DNA of 64,000 nt from F22 sp963668535 (GCA_963668535.1 OY764867.1:62001-126000), one strand, 5' to 3'. Counted from the first letter of the stretch, positions 8,109 through 17,635 are shown. The notes: generated from the sequence alone by a model not told the origin. A program made the numbers and translations.

Positions 8109-8122
8109 CTCTACCAAAACCT

Positions 8123-8161
8123 GAGAGCAGTCACGTCTTTTATTCGGGCGTGACTGCTCTC
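8123..8161 (+). promoter_or_regulatory. Perfect 13-bp hairpin in the holA 5' leader
   Basis: GAGAGCAGTCACG (8123-8135) pairs perfectly with CGTGACTGCTCTC (8149-8161) around a 13-base loop. It starts about 8 bases after the predicted transcription start and ends 14 bases before the holA ATG. There is no U tract after it on the plus strand, so it is not a normal terminator for the cyd operon; on the minus strand only a weak TTTT follows. Confidence 0.7.
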
Positions 8162-8175
8162 GTGATATATACAGC

Positions 8176-9207
8176 ATGGCGAAGCAAGCAAAATTTCTGA
8201 CGAGTGGCGATATTATAAAGATGCTCCAATCGGGGGCGTCGGTTCCGGTGTATTATTTGCACGGGGAGGAGGCTTATTATATTGACCAGGTGGCCAATTG
8301 GGCGGAGTCGCATCTACTGAAACCTGAGGAACAGGGGTTCAATCAGACGGTGATCTATGCGACGCCGGACAGGAAGACGGCGGATATTTGCAATGAGGCA
8401 CGACGATATCCAATGATGGCGGAGCGCACGGTGATTATCGTGAAGGAGGCGCAGAACTTGAGGGATCTGGATCGATTGGGGGATTATCTCAAGAAACCGA
8501 TGCCATCGACGGTCTTGATTTTTTGCCATAAGCATAAGAAGATTGATGCGCGCAAGAAGATCTTTTCGGAGATTAAGAAGGCGGGCGGTGTGCTGTTTGA
8601 AAGTGAGAAGGTGAAACCGCATCACTTGGGGCCTGTGATTACCAATTTCTGTACGCTACGTCAGGTGACGATTGATGCGAAGGCGTCGCAGATGCTGGCG
8701 GATCATGTGGGGGCGGATTTGACGCGTTTGTCCAATGAGATTGATAAGTTGGTGACGTCGCTAGGACCTAAGCAGAAGAAGATTACGGCGGAACTGGTGG
8801 AGCAGATCGTGGGGATCAGTAAGACGTACAATACCTTTGAGTTGCAGAGGGCTTTGGTGCAGAAGGATGCGGTGACGGCGATGCGTATCGTTTTGTTTTA
8901 CGAGCAGAATCCGAAGACGTTGGTGTTGCCGCTATTGCTGGGGACGTTATTTGAGTTTTTCAGCAATCTGATGATTGCTTATTATGCGCCGCATAGAGAT
9001 GAGCGGGGCGTTGCGCAGTTTATCGGACTGCGGGCTGACTGGCTGGCGCGTGATTATGTGGCGGCTATGCGGGTGTATTCTGGGACGAAAACGATGCAGA
9101 TTATCAGTATGATACGTACCACAGATGCCCGTAGCAAGGGGATTGGGGCGGCCAATCAAACAGATGGTGCGCTATTGCGCGATTTGGTGATGATGATTCT
9201 AAATTAG
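8176..9207 (+). CDS. holA: DNA polymerase III subunit delta
   Basis: 343 aa, the usual length for HolA. The protein is the clamp-loader subunit that opens the beta clamp. N-terminal part has the family marks (SVPVYYLHGEEAYYIDQ, RRYPMMAERTVIIVKEAQNL), then DNA_pol3_delta with TRLSNEIDKLVTSL and the C-terminal helical domain (AAMRVYSGTKTMQII...DGALLRDLVMMIL). No Walker A is present, as expected for delta. It has its own promoter and a structured leader. Confidence 0.95.
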   Translation: MAKQAKFLTSGDIIKMLQSGASVPVYYLHGEEAYYIDQVANWAESHLLKPEEQGFNQTVIYATPDRKTADICNEARRYPMMAERTVIIVKEAQNLRDLDRLGDYLKKPMPSTVLIFCHKHKKIDARKKIFSEIKKAGGVLFESEKVKPHHLGPVITNFCTLRQVTIDAKASQMLADHVGADLTRLSNEIDKLVTSLGPKQKKITAELVEQIVGISKTYNTFELQRALVQKDAVTAMRIVLFYEQNPKTLVLPLLLGTLFEFFSNLMIAYYAPHRDERGVAQFIGLRADWLARDYVAAMRVYSGTKTMQIISMIRTTDARSKGIGAANQTDGALLRDLVMMILN

Positions 9208-9264
9208 TGGTTTGTTTTTGTGCATTTTCTTTCGTAATTGTTCTGTATAGTTAGGATTTATGCC

Positions 9265-9272
9265 TATATTTG
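9265..9272 (+). promoter_or_regulatory. -7 box of the lipoprotein gene at 9315
   Basis: TATATTTG, predicted start of transcription near 9279. This rules out a TTG start at 9270 and supports the ATG at 9315 or 9357. The -33 element is weak. Confidence 0.55.
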
Positions 9273-9314
9273 TATAGCAAAAACTTAACACTATTAATTA
9301 AATCCGAAAAAATT

Positions 9315-10145
9315 ATGAGAAAAAATTATTTTCAATTATCGAAAGTATCTAAATTGATGCGTAAGATTTCCCCTATCTTTTTATTGTGTACATGCTTAAC
9401 GCTAGGACTAACTAGTTGTGATAGCAATGATGATCCAAAGGAAAAACTAGTAGAACCTAACGAGTTCGTACAAGTTATATCAGGTAATACATTTGAAATC
9501 GGTGGCCAGCAAGTGGATATTAATCAGGTGATAGCTGATGCTGATGCCGATGCTAAAGCGCATGCTCCAGTAAATTATGCACAAACTAATGGTAGTAATC
9601 AAGTAATCGCAAACTATGTATTGGATCACAATCCTTGTACTAAGGCATATACATTGAAAGAGATGAATGGTTCGTACTCCGTATTTAAAGCGGGTGATAA
9701 TGAGCTTATTATTTTTTATATTTACGAAGGACATGCGTATGTATATGAATATGCGAAATCAAATGACACATGGATGAATGTAAATTCAATGAACAAATCA
9801 GCGATGATTCGACCTACAGAAATATATATCATGGATATCACAATAACACAACTAGAAGATAATTCTGTTGATTTGATAATGGGATATCCTACTTCTCAAA
9901 GAGAAGCCTATATTCAACAAATCATGAATGCAGAACAAATGACATATGAACAAGCATTTGCGCTTTATGAATCTCGTATGACCCATATGAATATGAATGT
10001 GTACTATACAAACAAAAGTACTCACTCTTTTGTCTTCTGTAAGCATTTCTCTACTCCTGATGCTGATGATAGAGAAATATACAACATCAGTGAAAATGCG
10101 GCTTACGCGAATGATTTTTGGGTAGTAAGCTTTACATTTGGGTAG
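9315..10145 (+). CDS. Lipoprotein of unknown function
   Basis: 276 aa from 9315. The lipobox is GLTSC at C35; an alternative ATG at 9357 would put the Cys at 21, a more usual signal length, so the start is not settled. The mature part begins with an acidic linker (DSNDDPKEK), as is common for surface-exposed Bacteroidota lipoproteins, and then contains beta-rich sequence such as ELIIFYIYEGHAYVYEY. A DADADAKAHA stretch is low complexity. Codon use is AT-rich compared with holA before it. I do not recognise the family. Flanked by its own promoter and a strong terminator. Confidence 0.7.
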   Translation: MRKNYFQLSKVSKLMRKISPIFLLCTCLTLGLTSCDSNDDPKEKLVEPNEFVQVISGNTFEIGGQQVDINQVIADADADAKAHAPVNYAQTNGSNQVIANYVLDHNPCTKAYTLKEMNGSYSVFKAGDNELIIFYIYEGHAYVYEYAKSNDTWMNVNSMNKSAMIRPTEIYIMDITITQLEDNSVDLIMGYPTSQREAYIQQIMNAEQMTYEQAFALYESRMTHMNMNVYYTNKSTHSFVFCKHFSTPDADDREIYNISENAAYANDFWVVSFTFG

Positions 10146-10191
10146 TATGCTTGTCTTTTTAATGACTCTATCATTAGGATAGATAGAATAC

Positions 10192-10230
10192 AATAAGGGG
10201 TATGTCAAACGATTTGACATACCCCTTATT
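10192..10230. terminator. Strong bidirectional terminator
   Basis: An 18-bp perfect stem (AATAAGGGGTATGTCAAA at 10192-10209 and its complement at 10213-10230) with a 3-nt loop. It lies between convergent genes and serves both. Its inner arm TGTCAAA/TTTGACA recurs in other terminators of this window. Confidence 0.9.
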
Positions 10231-10260
10231 ATTTATGTTGCACTAGGTAAAAACTAATGA

Positions 10261-12573
10261 TTACAATTCCATCAAATCTTGAAGTACAGCAAGATCAGCT
10301 TCGGTGACTTGATCGATCTGAAGCAACTGATTGCAGTCATCTACTAGGGTGTGTTCAATCTTTATTTGTTTCTTCTTGTCCAATTCGATGCTTTTATACA
10401 GTGCCAAGAAGGCTTGGAACTGGTTAGTCTTTCCTCTAAAGAAGGTAATATAGAGCATGTTTTGTAGGGCGGCTTTGTCGTGCAAGGTGGTGGCCTTGCA
10501 GTATTGACTCAAATCGTCAGCTTCTACGACATCGGTTTCGGGACTTGTATAACCATTGTCTTCTTTCGAGACGACGAGGTCTTGGTATTGTTGGGCTTTG
10601 TCTAGTTGCCAATCAAACAGGTAGGCCCAGGCTAGTCCTTGCCATACGTATAGGAGGTTTTTACCATTTTCTTCGTAGGTAAACAGCAGGCGCTGGTAGA
10701 TCTTGATGGCGTCTTTGACGCGGTTCAGATGGATATAGGCGCTAGCGGCATTAAAGGAGATGGTGTCGTCGGGTTGGTCTACTTTTTCGTAGAGTTCGAT
10801 ATAGATCTCATGTCCTCGTTGTATATGTGCAGAGTCTTTGGACTGGACGTAGAAGTAGGCTTCGCGGCGTTTTATCCAATAACTTTCATCACTGGTCATC
10901 ACGCGCTTGGTGCGTATGGTCTGGATGAGTTGGATGGGATCGGGAAATTCCTGCATGTCGTCATGGGTTACGCCACCTTCGCCTTTGGCTAGTTTGTCTT
11001 GGGCATATACGATGTGACGGATAGTATCAAAGGAGCAAGTGTCGTAATCAATGGGCAAACGAAGGGCTTCGAGATAGCATCGGTGGGTGGCTAGGAAGTC
11101 GCAATAATCTGCCATGGGCAGTTCGAGATCGAGCTTGTTGGCGATGCAATCGTCTTGGGTAAATGAGGTGTTGATATTGAGGGCGGACCTCTTGAACTCA
11201 CGTCCTTCTTTAAGGGTGAGATAACGATTGAGGTCGTGAAGGAAGTGACGGGTTTCGTTGATAGGATGCGCATTGCGCTCTATCATATCGTCGGCCAGTT
11301 GTTCCCAGGCTTCGGTATCGCCTTCCATCTTGCTGAGGATGGCTTCGCCGACGTGTTCACCCATTTCGTCGACTAGTTTCATCAAACTGAATTTGTCGTT
11401 ATCGCACATCATGGCGCTTTCGCAGACGCGACGCAGACGTTCGCCAAGGGCGGTCTTGCTGAGTACGCTCTTGAGTTCAGGATGACGGAAATCGAAGGGC
11501 ATCAGCCAGTTGACTGGTCGGTTGTAGAAAGACAGACGCTTGAGGGGCAAGAAGGTCATGTAGTAGATATCGTGCCCTTTCTCGTTGAGCTCGGAGATGC
11601 GCTGCATGTTGTTTTCGACTTCTTTGGAGAGGCCGAATTCGGGGTGTTTACGGATCATCTCATCATCCGATCCCATGGCTTTGTGCATGTCTTGGGTGAG
11701 CCCTGGTATGATATCTTCTTTGAATATCTGTACGAGATGTGGGGTATATAGGTTTTCAATCACAATTTGGTAGATCTGCGTAAATTCACGTTTGTGATCT
11801 ATATGCATGTCTTCATCGTAGATATGAAATTTCTTGAAGGAGGTTTTGTCCCACTTGCTTTCTACTCGCCCTTCATTTTGAGGATATACCTGGTGTTCAT
11901 ACAGAAGCATAAGCAGTTTGGCACGATACCGCAGGTGGGCGTCCATCTCATCGGAAGCGATGATGGATAGCACGTTGGCTTTGGTATAATCGGGCTTGGC
12001 ATGCAGGCTGAGGTAGATGCCGGTAAGGATAAATAGGCGGTCGGTGGTTTCGAGCGCGGTATTATTCCAAATCTCCATAAAACGGCCAGTATCTTCTACG
12101 CGCCATGGCATGGAAAAACGCAGGGTATCGATGTATTGATCGCGCGCTTGGTAGAACTCGTCAGTGCGCTCTTCGGCGAGGGCTACAAGGGAGAGGCCTT
12201 GTTCGAGTAAGGACTTGGCAGCGGTGCTTCCGCGGTGATTCTTATAATACTCTGGGTAATAGATGACTGCGTACAAATAGGCCATGCAGCAATGGACATC
12301 GCTGAGTAATTGTGCGGTGAGCTGGGCATATATATTGCCACGTTCGGGATCTTGAATCCCTTGGAGAATATAGTGTTTCATGGATTGGTAGGTGCCATAT
12401 ACAGGACTGGCCGAGGGGAGCAGTTGAGCGAACTCGGCGCTGTAATGGCGGGCCTCGTGGTATTTCTTGAGGGCCAATGACATGCGTTTTTTATCTAATA
12501 GGACAATGACTTCTTGGAGTATATTATATACTGTTTTGGCGTCGCCTACGTTGATCAGGGCTATATCTCTCAT
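10261..12573 (-). CDS. Large cytoplasmic TPR-like helical repeat protein
   Basis: 770 aa from the ATG at 12573; a GTG at 12600 overlaps the predicted promoter and is excluded. No signal peptide. The protein is almost entirely helical, with clear TPR-like pairs near the C-terminus (ASAYIHLNRVKDAIKIYQRL, WQGLAWAYLFDWQLDKAQQY) and probably degenerate ones before. Such proteins act as scaffolds; a partner cannot be named from sequence. Transcribed alone, divergent from the LytM-like gene with only a short shared promoter region, which suggests linked regulation. Confidence 0.7.
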   Translation of the reverse strand: MRDIALINVGDAKTVYNILQEVIVLLDKKRMSLALKKYHEARHYSAEFAQLLPSASPVYGTYQSMKHYILQGIQDPERGNIYAQLTAQLLSDVHCCMAYLYAVIYYPEYYKNHRGSTAAKSLLEQGLSLVALAEERTDEFYQARDQYIDTLRFSMPWRVEDTGRFMEIWNNTALETTDRLFILTGIYLSLHAKPDYTKANVLSIIASDEMDAHLRYRAKLLMLLYEHQVYPQNEGRVESKWDKTSFKKFHIYDEDMHIDHKREFTQIYQIVIENLYTPHLVQIFKEDIIPGLTQDMHKAMGSDDEMIRKHPEFGLSKEVENNMQRISELNEKGHDIYYMTFLPLKRLSFYNRPVNWLMPFDFRHPELKSVLSKTALGERLRRVCESAMMCDNDKFSLMKLVDEMGEHVGEAILSKMEGDTEAWEQLADDMIERNAHPINETRHFLHDLNRYLTLKEGREFKRSALNINTSFTQDDCIANKLDLELPMADYCDFLATHRCYLEALRLPIDYDTCSFDTIRHIVYAQDKLAKGEGGVTHDDMQEFPDPIQLIQTIRTKRVMTSDESYWIKRREAYFYVQSKDSAHIQRGHEIYIELYEKVDQPDDTISFNAASAYIHLNRVKDAIKIYQRLLFTYEENGKNLLYVWQGLAWAYLFDWQLDKAQQYQDLVVSKEDNGYTSPETDVVEADDLSQYCKATTLHDKAALQNMLYITFFRGKTNQFQAFLALYKSIELDKKKQIKIEHTLVDDCNQLLQIDQVTEADLAVLQDLMEL

Positions 12574-12601
12574 AGTTATTTTTATTTTCGTTATTTGCAC
12601 A

Positions 12602-12609
12602 CAAATATA
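12602..12609 (-). promoter_or_regulatory. -7 box of the TPR-like gene
   Basis: TATATTTG on the minus strand, 28 bases before the ATG at 12573. -33 element not clear. Confidence 0.5.
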
Positions 12610-12661
12610 CTCAAAGTCGGTGAAAACGCTGGACTTTCACTAAAAAAGTTGGGGCGAAGCG

Positions 12662-12691
12662 CTTGTTTTCCCCTATTTTGTCGTATTTTTG
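12662..12691 (+). promoter_or_regulatory. Promoter of the LytM-like/dxr/rseP/rlmD operon, likely leaderless
   Basis: CTTG at 12662-12665, an 18-bp spacer and TATTTTTG at 12684-12691. The ATG at 12699 is only 7 bases further on, about where transcription should start, so the mRNA is probably leaderless or nearly so. Confidence 0.6.
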
Positions 12692-12698
12692 TCGACAC

Positions 12699-13517
12699 AT
12701 GAGAAAAAAACTCTTCGCTTTTCGCTACCGTATTACGGTACGCAATGAAATCAATGGGCACAAGGTGACTTCGTTCCGTATCTCGCGAGCTTCGCTGACG
12801 ATGGGAATCTTAGCTATCGTGGCCGCGCTGTGTGTCGTGACGTTCTTTCTGATCGCTACGACGCCCTTGAAGCAGTTTTTGCCTGGCTACTTGGATGTGT
12901 CGGCTCGCAAGCAGATTGTGACCAATGCGCTACGTGTGGATAGTTTGCAGCAGGTGGCGCTGGTACAAAAGCAGTATATTGCGAATTTCCAAAATGTGAT
13001 GTCGGGGGAGATTCCTTTGGATAGCATCAATGCAGTAGATAGTTTGGCGCGATATCAGCAGGATACTTTAATGGATAAATCATATCTGGAAACTCAATTT
13101 CAAAAGGAATATGAGGCCAGAGAAAAATATAACTTAACAACCATTACCGCTAAGGTAAAGGGTAATGAGCTTTTATTTATGCCGCCTTTGAGGGGGCTGA
13201 TGATGAAGCCTGACTTGAAGCAGGAGAAGGCTCTGGGTGTGTGGATTACGGCCGATAAAAAGGAGCCTATTATGGCGACGCTGGGGGGGACTGTGATCAT
13301 TGCGGAATCGCTGAAAGGGGGATTCTTCTTGATCAGTATACAGCATCCACAGGGTTTTGTGTCGTCGTATCATGCGCAGGGCACGATGCTGGTCAAGCAA
13401 GGGGATAAGGTCACGACGGGACAGGTATTGGCGCACTTTACGGATGGAGATATTTTGCATTTCTCTATGTGGAAGCAGGGCGAGGCCATCAACCCGGAAC
13501 ATATCATCGTGTTTTAA
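12699..13517 (+). CDS. M23/LytM-like protein, probably non-catalytic
   Basis: 272 aa from the ATG at 12699. N-terminal basic tail, one TM helix (MGILAIVAALCVVTFFLIAT), a coiled linker, then a C-terminal LytM/M23 domain ending LHFSMWKQGEAINPEH. The Zn-binding HxxxD motif of active M23 enzymes is absent, and the last HxH is reduced to a single His (ILHFSMW, position one being Ile); only a YH in SSYHAQG resembles the third site. It therefore looks like an EnvC/NlpD-type regulatory domain acting on the cell wall in the periplasm. First gene of an operon with dxr, rseP and rlmD. Confidence 0.8.
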   Translation: MRKKLFAFRYRITVRNEINGHKVTSFRISRASLTMGILAIVAALCVVTFFLIATTPLKQFLPGYLDVSARKQIVTNALRVDSLQQVALVQKQYIANFQNVMSGEIPLDSINAVDSLARYQQDTLMDKSYLETQFQKEYEAREKYNLTTITAKVKGNELLFMPPLRGLMMKPDLKQEKALGVWITADKKEPIMATLGGTVIIAESLKGGFFLISIQHPQGFVSSYHAQGTMLVKQGDKVTTGQVLAHFTDGDILHFSMWKQGEAINPEHIIVF

Positions 13518-13550
13518 TGCGACCAGCTTGTTGCCAATGAATGTAATCAC

Positions 13551-14750
13551 ATGAACAAATCAACTAAATCTACAGATGAATCGACCTCGGGTAAGAGGTT
13601 GGCTATATTGGGTTCGACAGGAAGTATAGGGGAACAAACTCTAGAGATCGTGGCGGCCCATCCTGACTGTTATAAGGCATGGGCGATTACGGCTAATAAC
13701 CGGGTGGATCGCTTGATCGAACAAGCCAGGGTATTTCGCCCTAAAGTGGTGGCTATTGCCAATGAGGCGCATCTTATCAAGCTGAAGCATGCACTGGCTG
13801 ATATGCCAGAGGTGGAGGTACTAGGTGGTGCGCAGGCTATTGCGGATCTTGTAACGGCTCCCGAAATCGATACGGTGGTGACGGCACTGGTGGGCTATTC
13901 GGGCTTGCTCCCTACTATCAATGCGATTAAGGCGCATAAGCAGATTGCGCTGGCCAATAAAGAGACGCTGGTGGTGGCTGGCGACTTGGTGATGGCTTTG
14001 GCTGAGAGGTATCATGTGGAGATTCTTCCTGTTGATTCGGAGCATTCGGCGGTATTCCAAGCACTGCAAGGTGAAGATATGAATAGCGTTGAGAAGATTA
14101 TATTGACGGCTTCGGGTGGTCCTTTTCGTACATGGAATCTGGACGAGATGCGTCAGGTAACGCCTGCGCAGGCTCTGAATCATCCCAACTGGGATATGGG
14201 GGCGAAAATCACAATCGATTCGGCTACGATGATCAACAAAGGGTTTGAGATTATTGAGGCGAAATGGCTCTTTAATGTGTCGCCCGACAAAATAGAGGCG
14301 GTGGTGCATCCTCAAAGTATTATCCATTCGATGGTGCAGTTTAAGGATAGCAGTATCAAGGCGCAGATGGGAATGCCCGATATGCGTATGCCTATCTTAT
14401 ATGCGTTGGCGTATCCCAATCGTATGCCGAGCAGTTTGGAAAGATTAAATATGTGGGAGTGCCCTACTCTGACATTTGAGAAACCAGATCTGGAACGTTT
14501 CCGCAATCTGGCGCTTGCGTATCGTGCTATGGAAAGTGGCGGGAATGCGGCGTGTATTATGAATGCGGCGAATGAAGTGGCGGTGGCTTCCTTCTTGGCG
14601 GGTCATATTTCGTTCTTGACAATGAGTGATATTATTGAGGAGTGTATGGAGCGTGTCGATTTTGTGGCACATCCATCGCTAGAAGATTATATACAGACGG
14701 ATGCGGCGGCTAGATGCTGGGCTACGGAATGTATAGATCGATTGCAATAG
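13551..14750 (+). CDS. dxr: 1-deoxy-D-xylulose 5-phosphate reductoisomerase
   Basis: 399 aa. Converts DXP to MEP with NADPH, the first committed step of the non-mevalonate isoprenoid pathway. Seen: NADPH site GSTGSIGEQTLEI at the N-terminus, LANKETLVVAG, metal and substrate residues in VDSEHSAVFQ, TASGGPFR, MINKGFEIIEAKWLF, and NAANEVAVASFL in the C-terminal part. Start is the ATG at 13551, with an extra Ser/Thr/Lys-rich 17-residue lead before the Rossmann fold. Cotranscribed with rseP 36 bp downstream, an order seen in many bacteria. Confidence 0.97.
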   Translation: MNKSTKSTDESTSGKRLAILGSTGSIGEQTLEIVAAHPDCYKAWAITANNRVDRLIEQARVFRPKVVAIANEAHLIKLKHALADMPEVEVLGGAQAIADLVTAPEIDTVVTALVGYSGLLPTINAIKAHKQIALANKETLVVAGDLVMALAERYHVEILPVDSEHSAVFQALQGEDMNSVEKIILTASGGPFRTWNLDEMRQVTPAQALNHPNWDMGAKITIDSATMINKGFEIIEAKWLFNVSPDKIEAVVHPQSIIHSMVQFKDSSIKAQMGMPDMRMPILYALAYPNRMPSSLERLNMWECPTLTFEKPDLERFRNLALAYRAMESGGNAACIMNAANEVAVASFLAGHISFLTMSDIIEECMERVDFVAHPSLEDYIQTDAAARCWATECIDRLQ

Positions 14751-14786
14751 GTATAAATAAGAATTTAAAATAAAAAGATAGCCCCT

Positions 14787-16109
14787 ATGGACATTATCCT
14801 GATTCGTGCATTGCAGCTGATGCTTTGCTTAACTATTTTAGTGACGCTACATGAACTTGGTCACTTCGTTTTTGCTCGATTATTTAAAGTACGCGTTGAA
14901 AAATTCCGTTTGTTCTTCGACCCTTGGTTTGCGTTAATCCACGGTAAACCAGAAGGTAGTGATACGGACTGGGGGATCGGTTGGCTGCCTCTTGGGGGGT
15001 ATGTCAAGATTGCTGGAATGATCGATGAGTCTATGGATACGGAGCAGATGCTTAAGCCTGCAGAGCCTTGGGAATTCCGCAGTAAGCCAGCATGGCAACG
15101 TCTGTTGATTATGATTGGTGGGGTGTTGGTCAATTTCATCACGGCTTTTGTGATTTACTCAATGATTTTGTTGACATGGGGCGAAAAGTATGTGCCATTA
15201 GATCAGGTATCAATGGGGATGTCGTTCAACCAATCGGCTATATCTATCGGTTTTCACGATGGCGATGTGCTGTTACGTGCCGATGATCAGAAGTTGATCA
15301 AGTATGATAGTGAATCTCTCAGAGCTATTGTGAATGCACAAAAGGTATATGTGCTTCGGGATGGACAAGAGGTGGCTGTCAATATCCCTAAGGATTGGAT
15401 GTTGACCTTGATGGAGGATAAACAGCCATTTGCTGATTATCGTTATCCTTGTAAGGTGGACAGTGTGATGCCAGGTAGTTTGGCGGAAAGTATCGGTATG
15501 AAGAAGGGTGCTGAGGTCGTAGGATTTGGCGGACACGATGTGGCGGCTTATGCAGACTTAAGAAAACTCTTGGCGGTGGCCGACTCTACGGGTACGACTA
15601 CTATTGCATTTATGCAAGATGGTAAACGCCATGAGGCGGACGTGCAATTGGCGAAGCCTTTCATGTTGGGCATCTACCGTGTGCCTGCTACGGATTATCT
15701 ACCTGTAGATTCTCAACGATACAATGTGTTGAACTGCTGGGGTGCGGGTATAGACATGGGGTGGAATACGCTGAAGGGCTATGTGAGTGATTTGCGTTAT
15801 CTATTTACAGAAAAGGGTGCGAAGAGTGTCGGTGGATTTGGTACGATTGCCAAGATTTTCCCTCCTACTTGGGACTGGTTCTTGTTCTGGAAGATGACGG
15901 CGTTTATCAGTATCATTCTCGGTTTTATGAATATTCTGCCTATCCCAGCATTGGATGGTGGGCATGTGTTGTTCTTGCTGTATGAAATGATAACGAGACG
16001 CAAACCAAGCGATAAGTTTATGGAATGGGCTACGATGGCGGGTATCTTCCTACTCTTCGCGCTGATGATTTATGCAAACTTAAATGATATTATAAAGGCC
16101 TTCTTTTAG
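14787..16109 (+). CDS. rseP: RIP metalloprotease RseP (site-2 protease)
   Basis: 440 aa inner-membrane zinc protease. The HExxH site is H22-E23-L-G-H26 in the first TM helix, and the third metal-binding element is NILPIPALDGGH near residue 395. Between them lie PDZ regions (for example DSVMPGSLAESIGMKKGAEV). The family cleaves membrane-spanning anti-sigma factors and remnant signal peptides. No anti-sigma gene is nearby, so its target here is unknown. It sits between dxr and rlmD in one operon. Confidence 0.95.
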   Translation: MDIILIRALQLMLCLTILVTLHELGHFVFARLFKVRVEKFRLFFDPWFALIHGKPEGSDTDWGIGWLPLGGYVKIAGMIDESMDTEQMLKPAEPWEFRSKPAWQRLLIMIGGVLVNFITAFVIYSMILLTWGEKYVPLDQVSMGMSFNQSAISIGFHDGDVLLRADDQKLIKYDSESLRAIVNAQKVYVLRDGQEVAVNIPKDWMLTLMEDKQPFADYRYPCKVDSVMPGSLAESIGMKKGAEVVGFGGHDVAAYADLRKLLAVADSTGTTTIAFMQDGKRHEADVQLAKPFMLGIYRVPATDYLPVDSQRYNVLNCWGAGIDMGWNTLKGYVSDLRYLFTEKGAKSVGGFGTIAKIFPPTWDWFLFWKMTAFISIILGFMNILPIPALDGGHVLFLLYEMITRRKPSDKFMEWATMAGIFLLFALMIYANLNDIIKAFF

Positions 16110-16136
16110 AGGGTGATTCAATTGATTAAACAAACA

Positions 16137-17615
16137 ATGGCAAGAAAAAAGAAACCTCTTCCTTTACTGGAAAATATTACCATTACGGATGTGGCGGCTG
16201 AAGGTAAATCGCTGGTACGTGTAGACGACATGGTGGTATTTGTTCCTTTTGTGGTACCAGGTGATGTGGTCGACCTACAAATAAAAAGAAAAAAGAAAAA
16301 GCACGCAGAGGCGGTTGCTGTTAAATTTCATTCGTATAGTCCAGATCGCATGGAGCCGTTCTGTAAGCACTTTGGTGTGTGCGGAGGCTGTAAATGGCAG
16401 ATGCTTCCATATGACAAGCAGATTGCGTATAAGCAACAGCAGGTGGTGGACAACTTGACTCGATTGGGCAAGGTGGAACTTCCTAAGGTCTCTCCTATTC
16501 TAGGAAGTGCGAAAACGCAATGTTATCGCAATAAACTGGAATTTACGTTCAGCAATAAGCGTTGGCTTACGGAGCAGGAGATCAAGGAGAATGTACAGTA
16601 TGACGTGATGGATGGTCTGGGATTTCATATCTCAGGGGCCTTTGATAAGGTACTGGATATTACGGAATGTCATCTTCAAGATGATATTAATAATGCGTTG
16701 CGCAATGGCATTCGTCAGTATGCACATGAGCATGGTTTGTCATTTTATGATATCCGTCAACAGGTGGGATTGCTGCGCAATATTATCGTGCGTACGAGTT
16801 CAACGGGTGAGTTGATGGTTATCTTGGCTTGTCAGGTGCACGAGGAGGAAGAACGTCAACAGATGATGGATCTGCTGACTTATATCAATGAGACATTCCC
16901 TCAGATTACGTCGTTGTTGTATGTGATCAACAATAAGAAAAATGATACCATCGGTGATCTTGATATTGAAACATTCAGTGGAAAGGATCATATGTTTGAA
17001 GAGATGGAGGGCCTTCGCTTCAAAATCGGACCAAAGTCGTTCTATCAAACGAACTCGGAGCAGGCCTATGAGTTGTATAAGGTGGCGCGGAATTTCGCTG
17101 GACTTACGGGCAAGGAATTGGTGTATGATTTGTACACTGGAACGGGTACCATTGCCAATTTTGTGGCACGCCAATGCCGCGAGGTGATCGGTATAGAGTA
17201 TGTGCCTGAGGCTATTGAGGATGCTAAGGTAAATGCAACTCTCAACAACTTGGATAATACGAAGTTCTATGCTGGGGATATGAAGGATATGCTGACGACG
17301 GAATTTATCGCCGAACATGGTCGTCCTGATGTCATCATTACGGATCCTCCACGAGCTGGTATGCATCAAGATGTGATTGATGTGTTGCGCTTTGCGGCCC
17401 CTACTCGCATTGTGTATGTGAGTTGCAATCCTGCTACGCAAGCACGCGACTTGCAATTGCTTGACGATATGTATCGTGTGACGAAGGTGCAGCCGGTGGA
17501 TATGTTCCCACATACGCATCATGTAGAAAATGTAGTTTTGCTTGAGAAACGTCCTGAGCCGTTGGTTAAGGAGGTGGTAGAAGAAGCAGCTACTGAAGAA
17601 GAAAAAGAAGATTAG
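16137..17615 (+). CDS. rlmD: 23S rRNA (uracil-C5)-methyltransferase, RlmD/RumA family
   Basis: 492 aa from the ATG at 16137; a GTG at 16113 in the same frame is less likely. SAM-dependent m5U methyltransferase. Order: basic N-terminus, TRAM domain (residues ~10-70), [4Fe-4S] cysteines in CKHFGVCGGCKW plus a later Cys (ITECHL), SAM motif LYTGTGTIANFVA, catalytic DPPRAGMH and the nucleophile Cys in VSCNPATQARDL. The C-terminus ends in an acidic Glu-rich tail. Last gene of the dxr operon, followed by a terminator. Confidence 0.9.
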   Translation: MARKKKPLPLLENITITDVAAEGKSLVRVDDMVVFVPFVVPGDVVDLQIKRKKKKHAEAVAVKFHSYSPDRMEPFCKHFGVCGGCKWQMLPYDKQIAYKQQQVVDNLTRLGKVELPKVSPILGSAKTQCYRNKLEFTFSNKRWLTEQEIKENVQYDVMDGLGFHISGAFDKVLDITECHLQDDINNALRNGIRQYAHEHGLSFYDIRQQVGLLRNIIVRTSSTGELMVILACQVHEEEERQQMMDLLTYINETFPQITSLLYVINNKKNDTIGDLDIETFSGKDHMFEEMEGLRFKIGPKSFYQTNSEQAYELYKVARNFAGLTGKELVYDLYTGTGTIANFVARQCREVIGIEYVPEAIEDAKVNATLNNLDNTKFYAGDMKDMLTTEFIAEHGRPDVIITDPPRAGMHQDVIDVLRFAAPTRIVYVSCNPATQARDLQLLDDMYRVTKVQPVDMFPHTHHVENVVLLEKRPEPLVKEVVEEAATEEEKED

Positions 17616-17635
17616 TCGTAGACTGATAATATAGG

